Shown in pieces: positions 20,169-28,909 of a stretch of 64,000 nucleotides of DNA. Location of the stretch: positions 51,359-115,358 of the forward strand of contig NZ_FOHZ01000012.1 in assembly GCF_900111555.1 (NCBI RefSeq), given 5' to 3'. The notes beneath the pieces were generated by a model, which saw only the letters and a list, made by a program, of their open reading frames with translations, did no database searches and was not told where the DNA came from. Position numbers and translations under genes: made by a program. Position 1 is the stretch's first letter. Each line of letters begins with the position of its first letter. Source of the DNA: Marinobacter segnicrescens (GTDB taxonomy: Bacteria; Pseudomonadota; Gammaproteobacteria; Pseudomonadales; Oleiphilaceae).

Positions 20169-21563
20169 TCAACCCAGACGTGCGCGTGCCCTGCCTGCGG
20201 CCGCGCTGACCTGATCCGGGGCCGTACCGCCGAGGTGATCACGGGCCTGTACCGAACCTTCCAGTGTCAGCACATCGAAGACATCCCCATCAATCGTGCC
20301 GGAGAACTGCTGCAGCTCTTCCAGGGTCATTTCCGAGAGGTCTTTTTTCTCTGCCACACCCAGTGCCACGGCCTTGCCTACGATTTCGTGGGCATCCCGG
20401 AAAGCGACGCCCTTTTTCACTAGGTAATCGGCCAGGTCGGTAGCGGTGGAGAAACCCCGGCGGGCCGCCTCACGCATATTGTCCGCCTTCGAGGTGATGG
20501 CCGGCACCATGTCAGCGTAGGCCCGCAGGCAGCCCTTGACGGTATCGACGGTGTCGAACAGCGGCTCCTTGTCTTCCTGGTTGTCCTTGTTATAGGCCAG
20601 GGGCTGGCTCTTCATCAGGGTCAGCAAGCTGATCAGGTGGCCATTGACCCGGCCGGTCTTGCCCCGCACCAGTTCCGGCACGTCCGGATTCTTCTTCTGG
20701 GGCATGATGGAGGAGCCGGTGCAGAAACGATCCGGCAGGTCGATGAAGTCGAACTGGGCTGAGGTCCAAAGCACCAACTCTTCGCTGAAGCGGGACAGGT
20801 GGGTCATCAGCAGCGCCGCGAAACTGCAGAACTCGATAGCGAAATCCCGGTCACTGACCGAGTCCAGGGAGTTCTCGGTGGGCCGGTCAAAGCCCAGCAG
20901 CTGTGCGGTCATGGCCCGGTCGATGGGATAGGTGGTGCCAGCCAGCGCAGCGGCGCCCAGGGGCATGACGTTGACCCGTTTGCGGCAGTCCTGCAGGCGT
21001 TCTGCGTCCCGCTCCAGCATCTCGGCCCAGGCCAGCAGGTGATGACCGAAAGTGACCGGCTGAGCGGTTTGCAGGTGGGTGAAGCCCGGCATTATCGTGT
21101 CAGCCTCGCGTTCCGCCAGGTCCAACAGACCGGCTCGCAGACGGGTAAGCTCCTCGGCAATGGCATCAATCTCGTCACGCAGGTACAGGCGGATATCCGT
21201 GGCCACCTGGTCATTTCGGCTTCGGCCTGTGTGGAGCTTCTTGCCGGTGATGCCAATACGGTCAGTGAGTCGGGCCTCGATATTCATATGGACGTCTTCG
21301 AGGCTCACGGACCAGGGAAACTCCCCTCTTTCGATCTCGGCGCGGACCGCTTCCAGGCCTTCGATGATCTGGTCCCTTTCCTCGACGGTCAGCACCCCCA
21401 CCTCGGCCAGCATGGTGGCGTGGGCGATGGAGCCGCGGATGTCGTGGTGGTAAAGGCGCTGATCAAAGGCCACGGAAGCCGTGAACTTCTCCACAAATGC
21501 GTCGGTTGGCTCGCTGAATCGGCCGCCCCAGGGCTTTTCGGAACTCTTGTTCGGATCGGTCAT
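20169..21563 (-). CDS. argH: Argininosuccinate lyase
   Basis: 464 residues, the last step of arginine synthesis (argininosuccinate to arginine plus fumarate). The fumarase/lyase superfamily signature [12 protein letters not shown] is present, as are [13 protein letters not shown] and the TGFTHLQ-type stretch [12 protein letters not shown]. An AGGAAAG ribosome site lies upstream of the ATG. It is divergent from algZ with 91 bases between starts, and this argH / algZ-algR-hemCD pairing is also found in pseudomonads. No fusion or truncation is seen. Confidence 0.97.
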   Translation of the reverse strand: MTDPNKSSEKPWGGRFSEPTDAFVEKFTASVAFDQRLYHHDIRGSIAHATMLAEVGVLTVEERDQIIEGLEAVRAEIERGEFPWSVSLEDVHMNIEARLTDRIGITGKKLHTGRSRNDQVATDIRLYLRDEIDAIAEELTRLRAGLLDLAEREADTIMPGFTHLQTAQPVTFGHHLLAWAEMLERDAERLQDCRKRVNVMPLGAAALAGTTYPIDRAMTAQLLGFDRPTENSLDSVSDRDFAIEFCSFAALLMTHLSRFSEELVLWTSAQFDFIDLPDRFCTGSSIMPQKKNPDVPELVRGKTGRVNGHLISLLTLMKSQPLAYNKDNQEDKEPLFDTVDTVKGCLRAYADMVPAITSKADNMREAARRGFSTATDLADYLVKKGVAFRDAHEIVGKAVALGVAEKKDLSEMTLEELQQFSGTIDGDVFDVLTLEGSVQARDHLGGTAPDQVSAAAGRARARLG

Positions 21564-21654
21564 GGTGTATCTTTCCTGCTGACTGCCCGGCAGAATGGTC
21601 CGGGTGCGAAAAATGTGAGCGGATTATAACACCCCGGAGAGGACTCTCACCCGC

Positions 21655-22728
21655 ATGACCACCGGCCATAGTAAAAATCCGGACCAGGACAGTTCTAACG
21701 GGGGCGTGTCCGGCTTTTTTGTGCCGGACCTCTGCCGGGTACGCTCGGTATTCATGCTGGTAATCAGCAGCGAACTGATGGTGATGCTGCTGGCCATGGC
21801 CCACGCCCGGGGCCAGTGGATCGACTGGAACTACTTTGGCCTCGTGTCACTGCTGGTGCAGTGGACCGTTCTCACCAGCGCCGCCCTGATCTGCCTCGCC
21901 CGACCCTGGCTGACAGGCCTGACAACCACCCGCGCCACCCTCGCCATGGTGATCCTGGTCATCGCTGACGTGTTGTTATTCAGTGGCGTGGCAACCCGTT
22001 TCCTCTACCCCGGGGAAACCGCCGCCCAATGGCAGGCCGTGGGGAAAAGCCTGCTCATTGCGGTGATCGCCACCCTGATGGTGCTGCGCTATTTCTATCT
22101 TCAGCATCAGTGGCGCCAGCAGAAACAGGCCGAAATGACCTACCGGCTGACCGCACTGCAGGCCCGCATTCACCCCCACTTCCTGTTCAACAGCATGAAC
22201 ACCATTGCCAGCCTGATCGGCACCCGCCCGGAGCAGGCGGAAGATGCGGTACTGGACCTGTCCGAACTGTTCAGGGCATCCCTTAACACCAGCGAACGGC
22301 TGGTCCCGCTGAAGGAAGAACTGGCCCTGTGCCGTCGCTACCTGGCACTGGAGCAGCTACGCCTCGGCGAGCGACTTAGGGTGGACTGGCGCACCGATGA
22401 TGCCCTGAATGACCAGGCGATCCCGCCCCTGACACTGCAACCACTGGTGGAAAATGCCATCTACCATGGCATCCAGCCCCGCCCCGAGGGTGGCACGGTG
22501 GTTATTGAAAGCCAGCGCAGCGGGCAGTACGTTTACCTGCTGGTGCAGAATCCGAAACCGGACAGCGGCGCCAGCAATCATCAGGGCAACCGGGTAGCCA
22601 TCCGTAACATCCAGGCCCGCATCCAGGCCCTGTTCGGCGAAACCGCGGTGCTCAAGCACAGCCATCAGGGTGAGCTTTACACGGTGACCCTGAGACTCCC
22701 CTGGCAAACCACAGGCACAAGCCGATGA
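21655..22728 (+). CDS. algZ: AlgZ/FimS-type membrane histidine kinase (LytS family)
   Basis: 357 residues: four predicted membrane helices (about 30-150), then a His_kinase domain with the phospho-His in RIHPHFLFNSMNTIASLIG (His175). A reduced ATPase domain follows with the N box LVENAIYHGIQPRPEGG. Like AlgZ it lacks several canonical ATPase boxes. The partner is AlgR, whose start codon overlaps the stop of this gene (ATGA). In Pseudomonas the pair controls alginate, twitching and virulence genes. Here the target set is unknown, and no alginate genes lie in this window. Confidence 0.9.
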   Translation: MTTGHSKNPDQDSSNGGVSGFFVPDLCRVRSVFMLVISSELMVMLLAMAHARGQWIDWNYFGLVSLLVQWTVLTSAALICLARPWLTGLTTTRATLAMVILVIADVLLFSGVATRFLYPGETAAQWQAVGKSLLIAVIATLMVLRYFYLQHQWRQQKQAEMTYRLTALQARIHPHFLFNSMNTIASLIGTRPEQAEDAVLDLSELFRASLNTSERLVPLKEELALCRRYLALEQLRLGERLRVDWRTDDALNDQAIPPLTLQPLVENAIYHGIQPRPEGGTVVIESQRSGQYVYLLVQNPKPDSGASNHQGNRVAIRNIQARIQALFGETAVLKHSHQGELYTVTLRLPWQTTGTSR

Positions 22729-23459
22729 ACCAGCTACGCGTACTCATTGCCGACGACGAGCCCCTGGCCCGGGAACGGCTGCAACGCATGATCGAAGGGA
22801 TCGAGGGCTACCAGGTCGTCGCGGAGGCAGCCACCGGCTCCGAGGTGCTTACGGCGGTGGCCGGCCATACTCCCGATGTGGTGCTGCTGGACATTCGCAT
22901 GCCGGGGGGCGACGGGTTGGACGTGGCCGAGAGCCTTGCCACCCAGACGGATCCGCCCGCCATCATTTTCTGCACCGCTTACGACGAATACGCCATTCGC
23001 GCCTTCGAGGTGCAGGCGGCGGCGTACCTGCTCAAACCGGTACGCCAGCAGGCGCTGGCGGATGCCCTGGGGCGGGCGGAGCGCCTCAACCGGGCACAGC
23101 TGCAGGCCCTCAGGGCCCGACCGGACGAGAGCCATCACCTGAGTGTGACCAGCGCCCGGGGCACAGAGCTGGTGGACATGACCCAGGTGAGGTATTGCGA
23201 GGCTGACCAGAAATACGTCACCCTGCACCATGATAAGGGCGAAACCCTGACGGACCTCAGTCTCAAGGCCCTGGAGCAGCGTTTTCCGGACCAGTTGCTG
23301 CGCATCCACCGCAATACCCTGGTGGGCACCCGCTATGTCCGCGCCCTGGAGCGACTCGATGACGGCACATGCCAGCTCCGACTGACCGACCTCACAGACA
23401 CCCTGCCGGTCAGCCGGAGGCATGTTGCACGGGTCCGTCAGCGGCTGCGGGAGCTCTGA
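22725..23459 (+). CDS. algR: AlgR-type response regulator (REC-LytTR)
   Basis: 244 residues. The receiver domain has acidic residues DDEP near the N-terminus, the phospho-acceptor Asp56 in VLLDIRMPGGDG and the Lys in YLLKPV. A LytTR DNA-binding domain follows at about 135-240 (VRYCEADQKYVTLHH, LLRIHRNTLV). LytTR proteins bind short direct repeats in promoters. It overlaps algZ by 4 bases. The hem genes start 97 bases downstream, as in Pseudomonas, and have room for their own promoter. Confidence 0.93.
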   Translation: MNQLRVLIADDEPLARERLQRMIEGIEGYQVVAEAATGSEVLTAVAGHTPDVVLLDIRMPGGDGLDVAESLATQTDPPAIIFCTAYDEYAIRAFEVQAAAYLLKPVRQQALADALGRAERLNRAQLQALRARPDESHHLSVTSARGTELVDMTQVRYCEADQKYVTLHHDKGETLTDLSLKALEQRFPDQLLRIHRNTLVGTRYVRALERLDDGTCQLRLTDLTDTLPVSRRHVARVRQRLREL

Positions 23460-23556
23460 ATACGGGACTTTTCGAGGCTGGCGCGTTAGGCTTGTTGGCA
23501 GCTTGTCATTGGCTTCGGATTAACCGCTCAGCCACCAATTCTCACCGCTCAAGAAC

Positions 23557-24507
23557 ATGGATATCATGGCAAAACGTACACTGCGTATCGCAACCCGTAA
23601 CAGCGCCCTCGCCCTCTGGCAGGCGGAATTCATCAAGGCCGAACTTGAGCGCCTGCACGACAGCGTGGAAGTGGAGCTGGTGGGCATCAAGACCCAGGGT
23701 GACAAGATCCTGGACGTCCCGCTGGCAAAAATTGGTGGCAAGGGCCTGTTCGTCAAGGAACTGGAAGAAGCCATGCTGGACGGCCGCGCCGACCTGGCCG
23801 TGCACTCCATGAAAGACGTCCCCATGGGGTTCCCGGATGGCCTTGGCCTGGTAGCCATCTGCGAACGGGAAGATCCTACCGATGCCTTCATCAGCAACGA
23901 TTATGAAAGCGTTGAAGCGCTTCCCCACGGAGCCGTGGTGGGCACCGCCAGCATGCGTCGTGAAGCCCAGCTGAGAGCCTATCGGCCGGACCTGGACATT
24001 CGTACTCTTCGTGGCAACGTCAACACCCGCCTCGCCAAGCTGGACGCCGGCGAATACCAGGCCATCGTACTGGCGTCTTCCGGCCTCAAGCGTCTGGGGT
24101 TCCATGATCGCATCCGCTATACCCTTCCCGACACACTGTCACTGCCGGCTGTAGGCCAGGGCGCCCTGGGCATCGAATGCCGCCTGGATGACAAGGAGCT
24201 GATCGACCTTCTGGCGCCACTGAACCACAAGGATTCCTGGGACCGGGTCAGCGCCGAGCGCGCCCTCAACCGGCGCCTGGAGGGTGGCTGCCAGGTACCC
24301 ATCGCTGCCTACGCACTGCTGGAAGACAATGACACCCTGTGGCTACGCGGCCTGGTGGGTGCCGTCAACGGTGAGCAGATTCTCCGCGCAGAGGGCCGCT
24401 GCCGTCGCGAGGACGGGGAAAAACTGGGCCGGGAGCTCGCCGAAGATTTGCTCAGCCAGGGTGCTGACCGGATTCTCGCCGATATCTATGGCCACACCCC
24501 GAAGTAA
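23557..24507 (+). CDS. hemC: Hydroxymethylbilane synthase (porphobilinogen deaminase)
   Basis: 316 residues. Condenses four porphobilinogens to hydroxymethylbilane in haem synthesis. N-terminal [13 protein letters not shown] and [10 protein letters not shown] match the family. The dipyrromethane cofactor Cys lies in [12 protein letters not shown] (Cys245). An alternative ATG at 23566 (MAKRT) is equally possible. The 3' end overlaps hemD by 20 bases, and the operon continues hemD-hemX-hemY. Confidence 0.97.
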   Translation: MDIMAKRTLRIATRNSALALWQAEFIKAELERLHDSVEVELVGIKTQGDKILDVPLAKIGGKGLFVKELEEAMLDGRADLAVHSMKDVPMGFPDGLGLVAICEREDPTDAFISNDYESVEALPHGAVVGTASMRREAQLRAYRPDLDIRTLRGNVNTRLAKLDAGEYQAIVLASSGLKRLGFHDRIRYTLPDTLSLPAVGQGALGIECRLDDKELIDLLAPLNHKDSWDRVSAERALNRRLEGGCQVPIAAYALLEDNDTLWLRGLVGAVNGEQILRAEGRCRREDGEKLGRELAEDLLSQGADRILADIYGHTPK

Positions 24508-25321
24508 CACAAGCCAGCCCCTTACCGGCGCCCGCGTACTCATCTGTCGGCCGGAACCTCAGGCCAGCCGGCTGGCAGGCGCCTTTGAAGCTGCAGGCGC
24601 CAGCACCCGGGTGCTGCCTGCCATCGAGAGGGTGCCACTGCCGGAAACACCCGAGGCCCGCCAGGTTATCCTCGACCTGGACCTGTACCAGCACGTGATC
24701 GCCGTAAGCCCCTACGCGGCCAGCCAGTTGCTGGAGCGTATCGATACCTGGTGGCCCCAGCTACCGGTGGGTGTTCACTGGTATGGTGTCGGGGCCGGCA
24801 CCGCAGCGGTCATGGCCCGGGCCGGGCTGGCCCCGGAACACCCTCCCACCGGCTTTACCAGCGAAGCGCTGTTGCAACTACCTTCTCTACAGAACCTGGA
24901 ACACGACAAGGTACTCCTGGCCCGGGGCGACCAGGGTCGCGAACTGCTTCGGCAGACCCTCGAACAGCGGGGCGCGCGGGTCACTGTACTACCCCTTTAC
25001 CGGCGCCAGCAGCCGACACCTCCGGCAACGGTTGTTGAGGCCTGCCTGGACCACTTCCGGCCCGACGTCATCGTTGCCCTTTCCGGGGAAACATTGAACA
25101 ATTTCATCGCACTGAGTGAGAATAGCAGCCATAATTACCGGGACAGCCTGCTCCTCGTGCCCGTCGACCGGGTGGCCCGCCAGGCCCGGACTGCCGGTTT
25201 TAAACGGGTGGTGTGTGCCACCGGCATGACCGACGAGGAAATCGTGGAACGGGTGATTCACTGCTATCCTCGTCAACAGGCCGGCACCACCCGCCGCCCG
25301 GAACGCCCTGACCGTCAGTAA
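24488..25321 (+). CDS. hemD: Uroporphyrinogen-III synthase
   Basis: 277 residues from the ATG at 24488 ([10 protein letters not shown]), inside the end of hemC. The longer open frame to 24284 is a shadow of hemC. HemD has low sequence conservation. Recognisable here are [25 protein letters not shown] at the N-terminus, the tail of the first domain [15 protein letters not shown] and the late [14 protein letters not shown]. It closes and flips ring D of hydroxymethylbilane. Only two bases separate it from hemX. Confidence 0.92.
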   Translation: MATPRSNTSQPLTGARVLICRPEPQASRLAGAFEAAGASTRVLPAIERVPLPETPEARQVILDLDLYQHVIAVSPYAASQLLERIDTWWPQLPVGVHWYGVGAGTAAVMARAGLAPEHPPTGFTSEALLQLPSLQNLEHDKVLLARGDQGRELLRQTLEQRGARVTVLPLYRRQQPTPPATVVEACLDHFRPDVIVALSGETLNNFIALSENSSHNYRDSLLLVPVDRVARQARTAGFKRVVCATGMTDEEIVERVIHCYPRQQAGTTRRPERPDRQ

Positions 25322-25323
25322 GG

Positions 25324-26448
25324 ATGCCCGTGACAGAATCCAACAATCAGCTGCCCGCCACCGTACCCGATACCAACACGCCTCCCGGGGGCAAGACCTG
25401 GCCTCTCTGGATCGTCTGCCTGATCCTGCTGGCCGGGCTGATTGCCCTTGCGTTATGGAGCTGGCAGCAGTGGCAGGTCCAGCAGCAACTTGAACAGTCC
25501 CTGGAACATGTCAGCGAGCTGAACCGCCAGCTGGACCAGCGTCTTGACCAGGGCTCCAGTGACCGCAGTGAGCGTCTCCAGTCCGTAGAAAACACCCTGC
25601 GCGAGCAGCAGCAAACACTGGGGGAACAGCAGCGGCAGATCGACCACAATGCCCGCGAACTGCTGGATGCGGGCAATCGTACCCGCACCGACTGGCTGCT
25701 GGCAGAGGCGGAGTACCTGCTGCGCATCGCCAACCAGCGGTTGCTGATAGAGCAGGATATCCGGGGGGCCCTCGCCGCCCTCAATTCCGCCGACGAGGTA
25801 CTCCGGGAAACCGATGACGTGGGTGTCTACCCGGTTCGTGAGCAGTTGTCGAAAGAGATCATGGCCCTGCGCAGCGTGACCGATGTGGACCGCACTGGCC
25901 TTTACCTTCGACTGGAAGCCGCCCGGGAGGCTGTCAGCCAGCTAACCGACCAGGCCCTGATCGAAGAACGGGCCCCCGGCTTCAGCGCTGACCAATCCAG
26001 CCAGGATGACACCGCGACCACTGAAGAAAACACGGCAGCCAGGGCCTGGCAAAGAGCGAAGGACAGCCTGAAAGAGGTGGTATCCATCCGCCGACTGGAC
26101 GAACCGGTCAAACCCCTGTTGTCTCCCGACCAGAGCGCCTGGGCCCGGCTGAACCTGCAGCTGATGCTGGAGCAGGCCGAACTCGCGGTACTGCGGGGGC
26201 ATGACGACCTCTACCAACAGGCGATGGAGAAGGCCGTCACCTCCCTCGAGGACTGGTATGACGGCACCGATAACCGGGTAACCGCCCTGCGGGAGACCCT
26301 CGCGGAACTGAAAGACCGGGAAATCAACCCGGAACTGCCGGATATCAGCCAGTCCCTGTCCCTGCTCAAGGGGCGTATCGCTGGCCGGCACGTCAACAAC
26401 GAAGCGCAGATGGACGGCGATAACAGCAACGGAGGCGACGAGTCATGA
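25324..26448 (+). CDS. hemX: HemX-family protein (uroporphyrinogen-III C-methyltransferase-like, non-catalytic)
   Basis: 374 residues. A short cytoplasmic N-terminus and one membrane helix (about residues 21-42, WPLWIVCLILLAGLIALALW) are followed by a long Gln/Glu/Arg-rich coiled coil and a helical periplasmic domain. The gene carries the methyltransferase name in many annotations, but it has no SAM-binding motif. Its position between hemD and hemY is conserved. The function is unsettled; a role in organising haem-synthesis enzymes is usually proposed. The stop overlaps hemY by 4 bases. Confidence 0.9.
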   Translation: MPVTESNNQLPATVPDTNTPPGGKTWPLWIVCLILLAGLIALALWSWQQWQVQQQLEQSLEHVSELNRQLDQRLDQGSSDRSERLQSVENTLREQQQTLGEQQRQIDHNARELLDAGNRTRTDWLLAEAEYLLRIANQRLLIEQDIRGALAALNSADEVLRETDDVGVYPVREQLSKEIMALRSVTDVDRTGLYLRLEAAREAVSQLTDQALIEERAPGFSADQSSQDDTATTEENTAARAWQRAKDSLKEVVSIRRLDEPVKPLLSPDQSAWARLNLQLMLEQAELAVLRGHDDLYQQAMEKAVTSLEDWYDGTDNRVTALRETLAELKDREINPELPDISQSLSLLKGRIAGRHVNNEAQMDGDNSNGGDES

Positions 26449-27671
26449 TGCGACTGGTGATTATCCTCGTCGTTGCGCTGTTGCTCGGCCTCGGTCTGAG
26501 CCTCGGGCTGCAATACGACCTGGGATACATCCGCATCAGTCTGGGCAACTACCTGGTGGAAACCAATTTCTGGGTAGGCGTGGTGCTGCTGGTGGTTCTT
26601 ACCCTGGCCCTGATGCTCCTGATCTCTGCGGTACGACGACTGACCCGCGGCACCGGTGCGGTTACTCACTGGCTCGCCCGCAGTCAGAAACGCCGGGCGC
26701 GCCGCCGGACCACCGAAGGTCTGCTGGCGCTGGCTGAGGGTAACTGGCCCCACGCCCGCAAGAAGCTCGAATCTTCTGCAGAGCAGGCGGAGACCCCGCT
26801 GATCAACTACCTGGCCGCCGCCCAGGCCGCCTCGGAAGCCGGCGACCACGACGCTGTGGATGAGTTGCTGCGCAAGGCCTTTGAAAGCACTCCCGGCTCA
26901 GACCTGGCGGTGGGCATTACCCAGGCCCAGCTGCAACTGAACGCCAACCGCCTGGAGCAGGCTCTGGCTACCCTGGTACGTTTGCGAAAACAGGCCCCCC
27001 ATCACCCGTTCGTTCTCAAGTTGCTGAAGAACACCTACCTGAGACTGGAAGACTGGCGGGAATTGTCCAAACTGTTGCCAGAACTGCGCAAGCGCCAGTT
27101 GGGAGATCCAGCAGAACTGGACCGGCTGGAACGGACGGTTTGGCACAACCTGCTACACCGGGCTGCCGAGGAGTGCCGGCGGCAAGGTAACCAGGATCTT
27201 TCCACTTTGACCCGGTTGTGGGACGAGCTGCCGAGCTCCATGCGCCGAGACGAGCATACCATCCGGGTGTATACCGAATTGCTGGCGAAAGCCGGCCAGG
27301 AGGCCCAGGCAGAGACGCTGCTGCGGAAAGTACTGCGCAATCACTGGAGCGACGAGCTGATTCACCTTTATGGACGCATCTGTGGTTCCAAGCCGGATGA
27401 GCAATTGCTGGCAGCAGAGCGTTGGCTGCAGGACCGGCCCAACAATCCGGAGCTGTTGTTAGCCCTGGGTCGCCTGAGTTTGCGTAATGAGTTGTGGGGC
27501 AAGGCCCGGGAGTATTTCGAGACCAGCCTGCATTTGCGTCGCAGCCAGGAGACGTTGGCGGAGCTGAGCCGTTTGAATGCCCATATGGGGGATGAGGACG
27601 CCAGCATGCGGCTTATGCAGGGCCTGGTCAGGGAAACCGGGCTGCCTGAGTTACCCATGCCGAAGGCCTGA
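26445..27671 (+). CDS. hemY: HemY-family TPR membrane protein
   Basis: 408 residues. Two N-terminal membrane helices (about 1-20 and 40-62) form the HemY_N domain. Tetratricopeptide-like helical repeats follow to the C-terminus (for example AEGNWPHARKKLESSAEQAETPLINYLAAAQAA). This is the proteobacterial hemY of the hemCDXY operon, not protoporphyrinogen oxidase. It is translationally coupled to hemX by ATGA. It is the last gene of the operon. The next 470 bases hold no gene but two structured repeats. Confidence 0.92.
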   Translation: MMRLVIILVVALLLGLGLSLGLQYDLGYIRISLGNYLVETNFWVGVVLLVVLTLALMLLISAVRRLTRGTGAVTHWLARSQKRRARRRTTEGLLALAEGNWPHARKKLESSAEQAETPLINYLAAAQAASEAGDHDAVDELLRKAFESTPGSDLAVGITQAQLQLNANRLEQALATLVRLRKQAPHHPFVLKLLKNTYLRLEDWRELSKLLPELRKRQLGDPAELDRLERTVWHNLLHRAAEECRRQGNQDLSTLTRLWDELPSSMRRDEHTIRVYTELLAKAGQEAQAETLLRKVLRNHWSDELIHLYGRICGSKPDEQLLAAERWLQDRPNNPELLLALGRLSLRNELWGKAREYFETSLHLRRSQETLAELSRLNAHMGDEDASMRLMQGLVRETGLPELPMPKA

Positions 27672-27752
27672 TTGTTTCATGCAATCTGGAGTGGGGGTCT
27701 GGGACTGCCTGGGTTTTGACTGGGCATTTTGGCTTGGTTGCCTGGGGCTGCG

Positions 27753-27843
27753 GTGGGGGACCTTTTTCCGCTGCAATTCACGGTACGTCCTGTACCGACC
27801 TTGCACCGCGCCATCCATGGCGCTGCTCCAAAAGGTCCCCCAC
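27753..27843 (+). repeat. Structured intergenic repeat, copy 1
   Basis: 91 bases. The ends are perfect 14-base inverted arms (27753-27766 GTGGGGGACCTTTT and 27830-27843 AAAAGGTCCCCCAC). They enclose a core of about 61 bases identical to the core of copy 2. The core itself contains two small hairpins, GGTAC-GTCCT-GTACC and GCGCCAT-CC-ATGGCGC, so the whole could fold as a multi-branch cruciform or RNA. It has no coding capacity of its own. Confidence 0.85.
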
Positions 27844-27956
27844 CACATCCCCGTGCGAACTTACAGTTACCGCAACAGAGACAAGAGGCAAGACCGCGAA
27901 ATATAAAGCCCGACTAAAGCTGCAGGCATTTCCCTGAAGGCAACTCCGTTGTCTGG

Positions 27957-28067
27957 ATGTTTCGGGGTGGGGGTGCTTTCGCAGCAGCGCCATGGATGGC
28001 GCGGTGCAAGGTCGGTACAGGACGTACCGTGAATTGCAGCGGAGAAAGCACCCCCACCCCGGAACAT
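27957..28067 (-). repeat. Structured intergenic repeat, copy 2 (inverted relative to copy 1)
   Basis: 111 bases. Arms of 24 bases (27957-27980 and 28044-28067) pair with one T:G exception; the inner 18 are perfect. The core, read on the minus strand, is identical to that of copy 1 over about 61 bases. In the aligned 14-base inner arms copy 2 reads GTGGGGGTGCTTTC against GTGGGGGACCTTTT in copy 1, and each of the three differences is compensated on the opposite arm. Confidence 0.85.
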
Positions 28068-28141
28068 TCCACCGAAGCCCCAGCCCCCGATGCGGCTTGT
28101 CTCAAGGCCATAAAGGTTTCACAAGATCCCTGGATCAGACG

Positions 28142-28885
28142 CTAAGCTTTCCGCTGCCAGGCCGTCAGCTCGGCAATGGTGTGCTGATACTTGCGAGCCG
28201 TCTCGCGGATAACGAATGGCACATCCACCGGCTCGCCGAGCAGGTCAAAGTGGGGAGCCAGTATGTCCTTCATGCCATCCAGCACCGTGAACGGCTGGCC
28301 GTGGCGCTCGAACCCGCCCACCCACTTCCCCCGGGGCGTGAACTCCTCCAGCAGGGTATAGGGTGAGCTGATTACCAGTACACCTTTGTCATTCAGCAGC
28401 TTGTGGACACCAGAGAGAAAGGCGCCCGGGTCCTGCAGGCGGTCGATCAGGTTGCCCGCAAACACCAGGTCATAGCCCTCTTGCTCCGGTCCCAGGTTGC
28501 ACGCATCCGCCACCTCGAAGCGGACCCGCTCAGCACGGTTGGCGAGCTGGTGAGCGGCCAGGGAGGCGGTCGCCTGGGTGCCCAGTTCCCCCTGCTCCCG
28601 CAGGAAGTAATCCATCTGACCGTCCCGCTTGAGGGTGTTGGCGGCCTCGATGAAGCGATTGGAGAGATCCAGCGCCACGACCTCGTCAAAGGCCCGGGCC
28701 AGTTCGAAACTGGTGCGCCCTACCGCGCACCCGAGGTCCAGTGCCCGTTTTTTTTCTCGCCCGGCCATGTGCTCCAGGCAAATGCTGGCGCAGCGGGCAG
28801 GATAATTGCCAACACCGAAATAGCTGTCGCCGTAATGAAAGGCCAGGTATTGGCCCAGTAACTCGTCGGTTTCATACAAGTTCAT
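28142..28885 (-). CDS. OvoA C-terminal-type methyltransferase (putative 4-mercaptohistidine N1-methyltransferase)
   Basis: 247 residues, a SAM-dependent methyltransferase with motif I ALDLGCAVGRTSFELA at about residue 48 and the acidic residue in VVALDLSNRF. DACNLGPEQEGYDLVFAGNLIDRLQDP and the family-specific SSPYTLLEEFTPRGKWVGGFE follow. These match the C-terminal domain of ovothiol synthase OvoA, which methylates the ring nitrogen of 5-thiohistidine. Here it is a free-standing protein rather than fused. The upstream gene, 24 bases away in the same direction, encodes an EgtB-type sulfoxide synthase, so the two likely act in one thiohistidine pathway. Identification is by remembered family sequence, not by search. 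Confidence 0.85.
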   Translation of the reverse strand: MNLYETDELLGQYLAFHYGDSYFGVGNYPARCASICLEHMAGREKKRALDLGCAVGRTSFELARAFDEVVALDLSNRFIEAANTLKRDGQMDYFLREQGELGTQATASLAAHQLANRAERVRFEVADACNLGPEQEGYDLVFAGNLIDRLQDPGAFLSGVHKLLNDKGVLVISSPYTLLEEFTPRGKWVGGFERHGQPFTVLDGMKDILAPHFDLLGEPVDVPFVIRETARKYQHTIAELTAWQRKA

Positions 28886-28909
28886 CGTCGCTCTCCCGGG
28901 GCGGGGCGG

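Larger units (their letters stand above)
27672..28141. other. Gene-free interval holding two inverted structured repeats
   Basis: 470 bases between hemY and the convergent methyltransferase gene. Short open frames on both strands run through the repeats and mirror each other, so they are artefacts of the inverted copies. Apart from the two elements listed separately, I see no RNA gene and no T-tailed terminator. Confidence 0.7.

Noticed and set aside
24284..24487. Extended N-terminus for hemD
   Set aside because: This stretch lies inside hemC in another frame and has no similarity to HemD.
27753..28067. Inverted repeat pair as the ends of a small insertion sequence
   Set aside because: No transposase frame lies between or beside them. 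The copies are complete hairpins with identical cores, not terminal repeats of one element.
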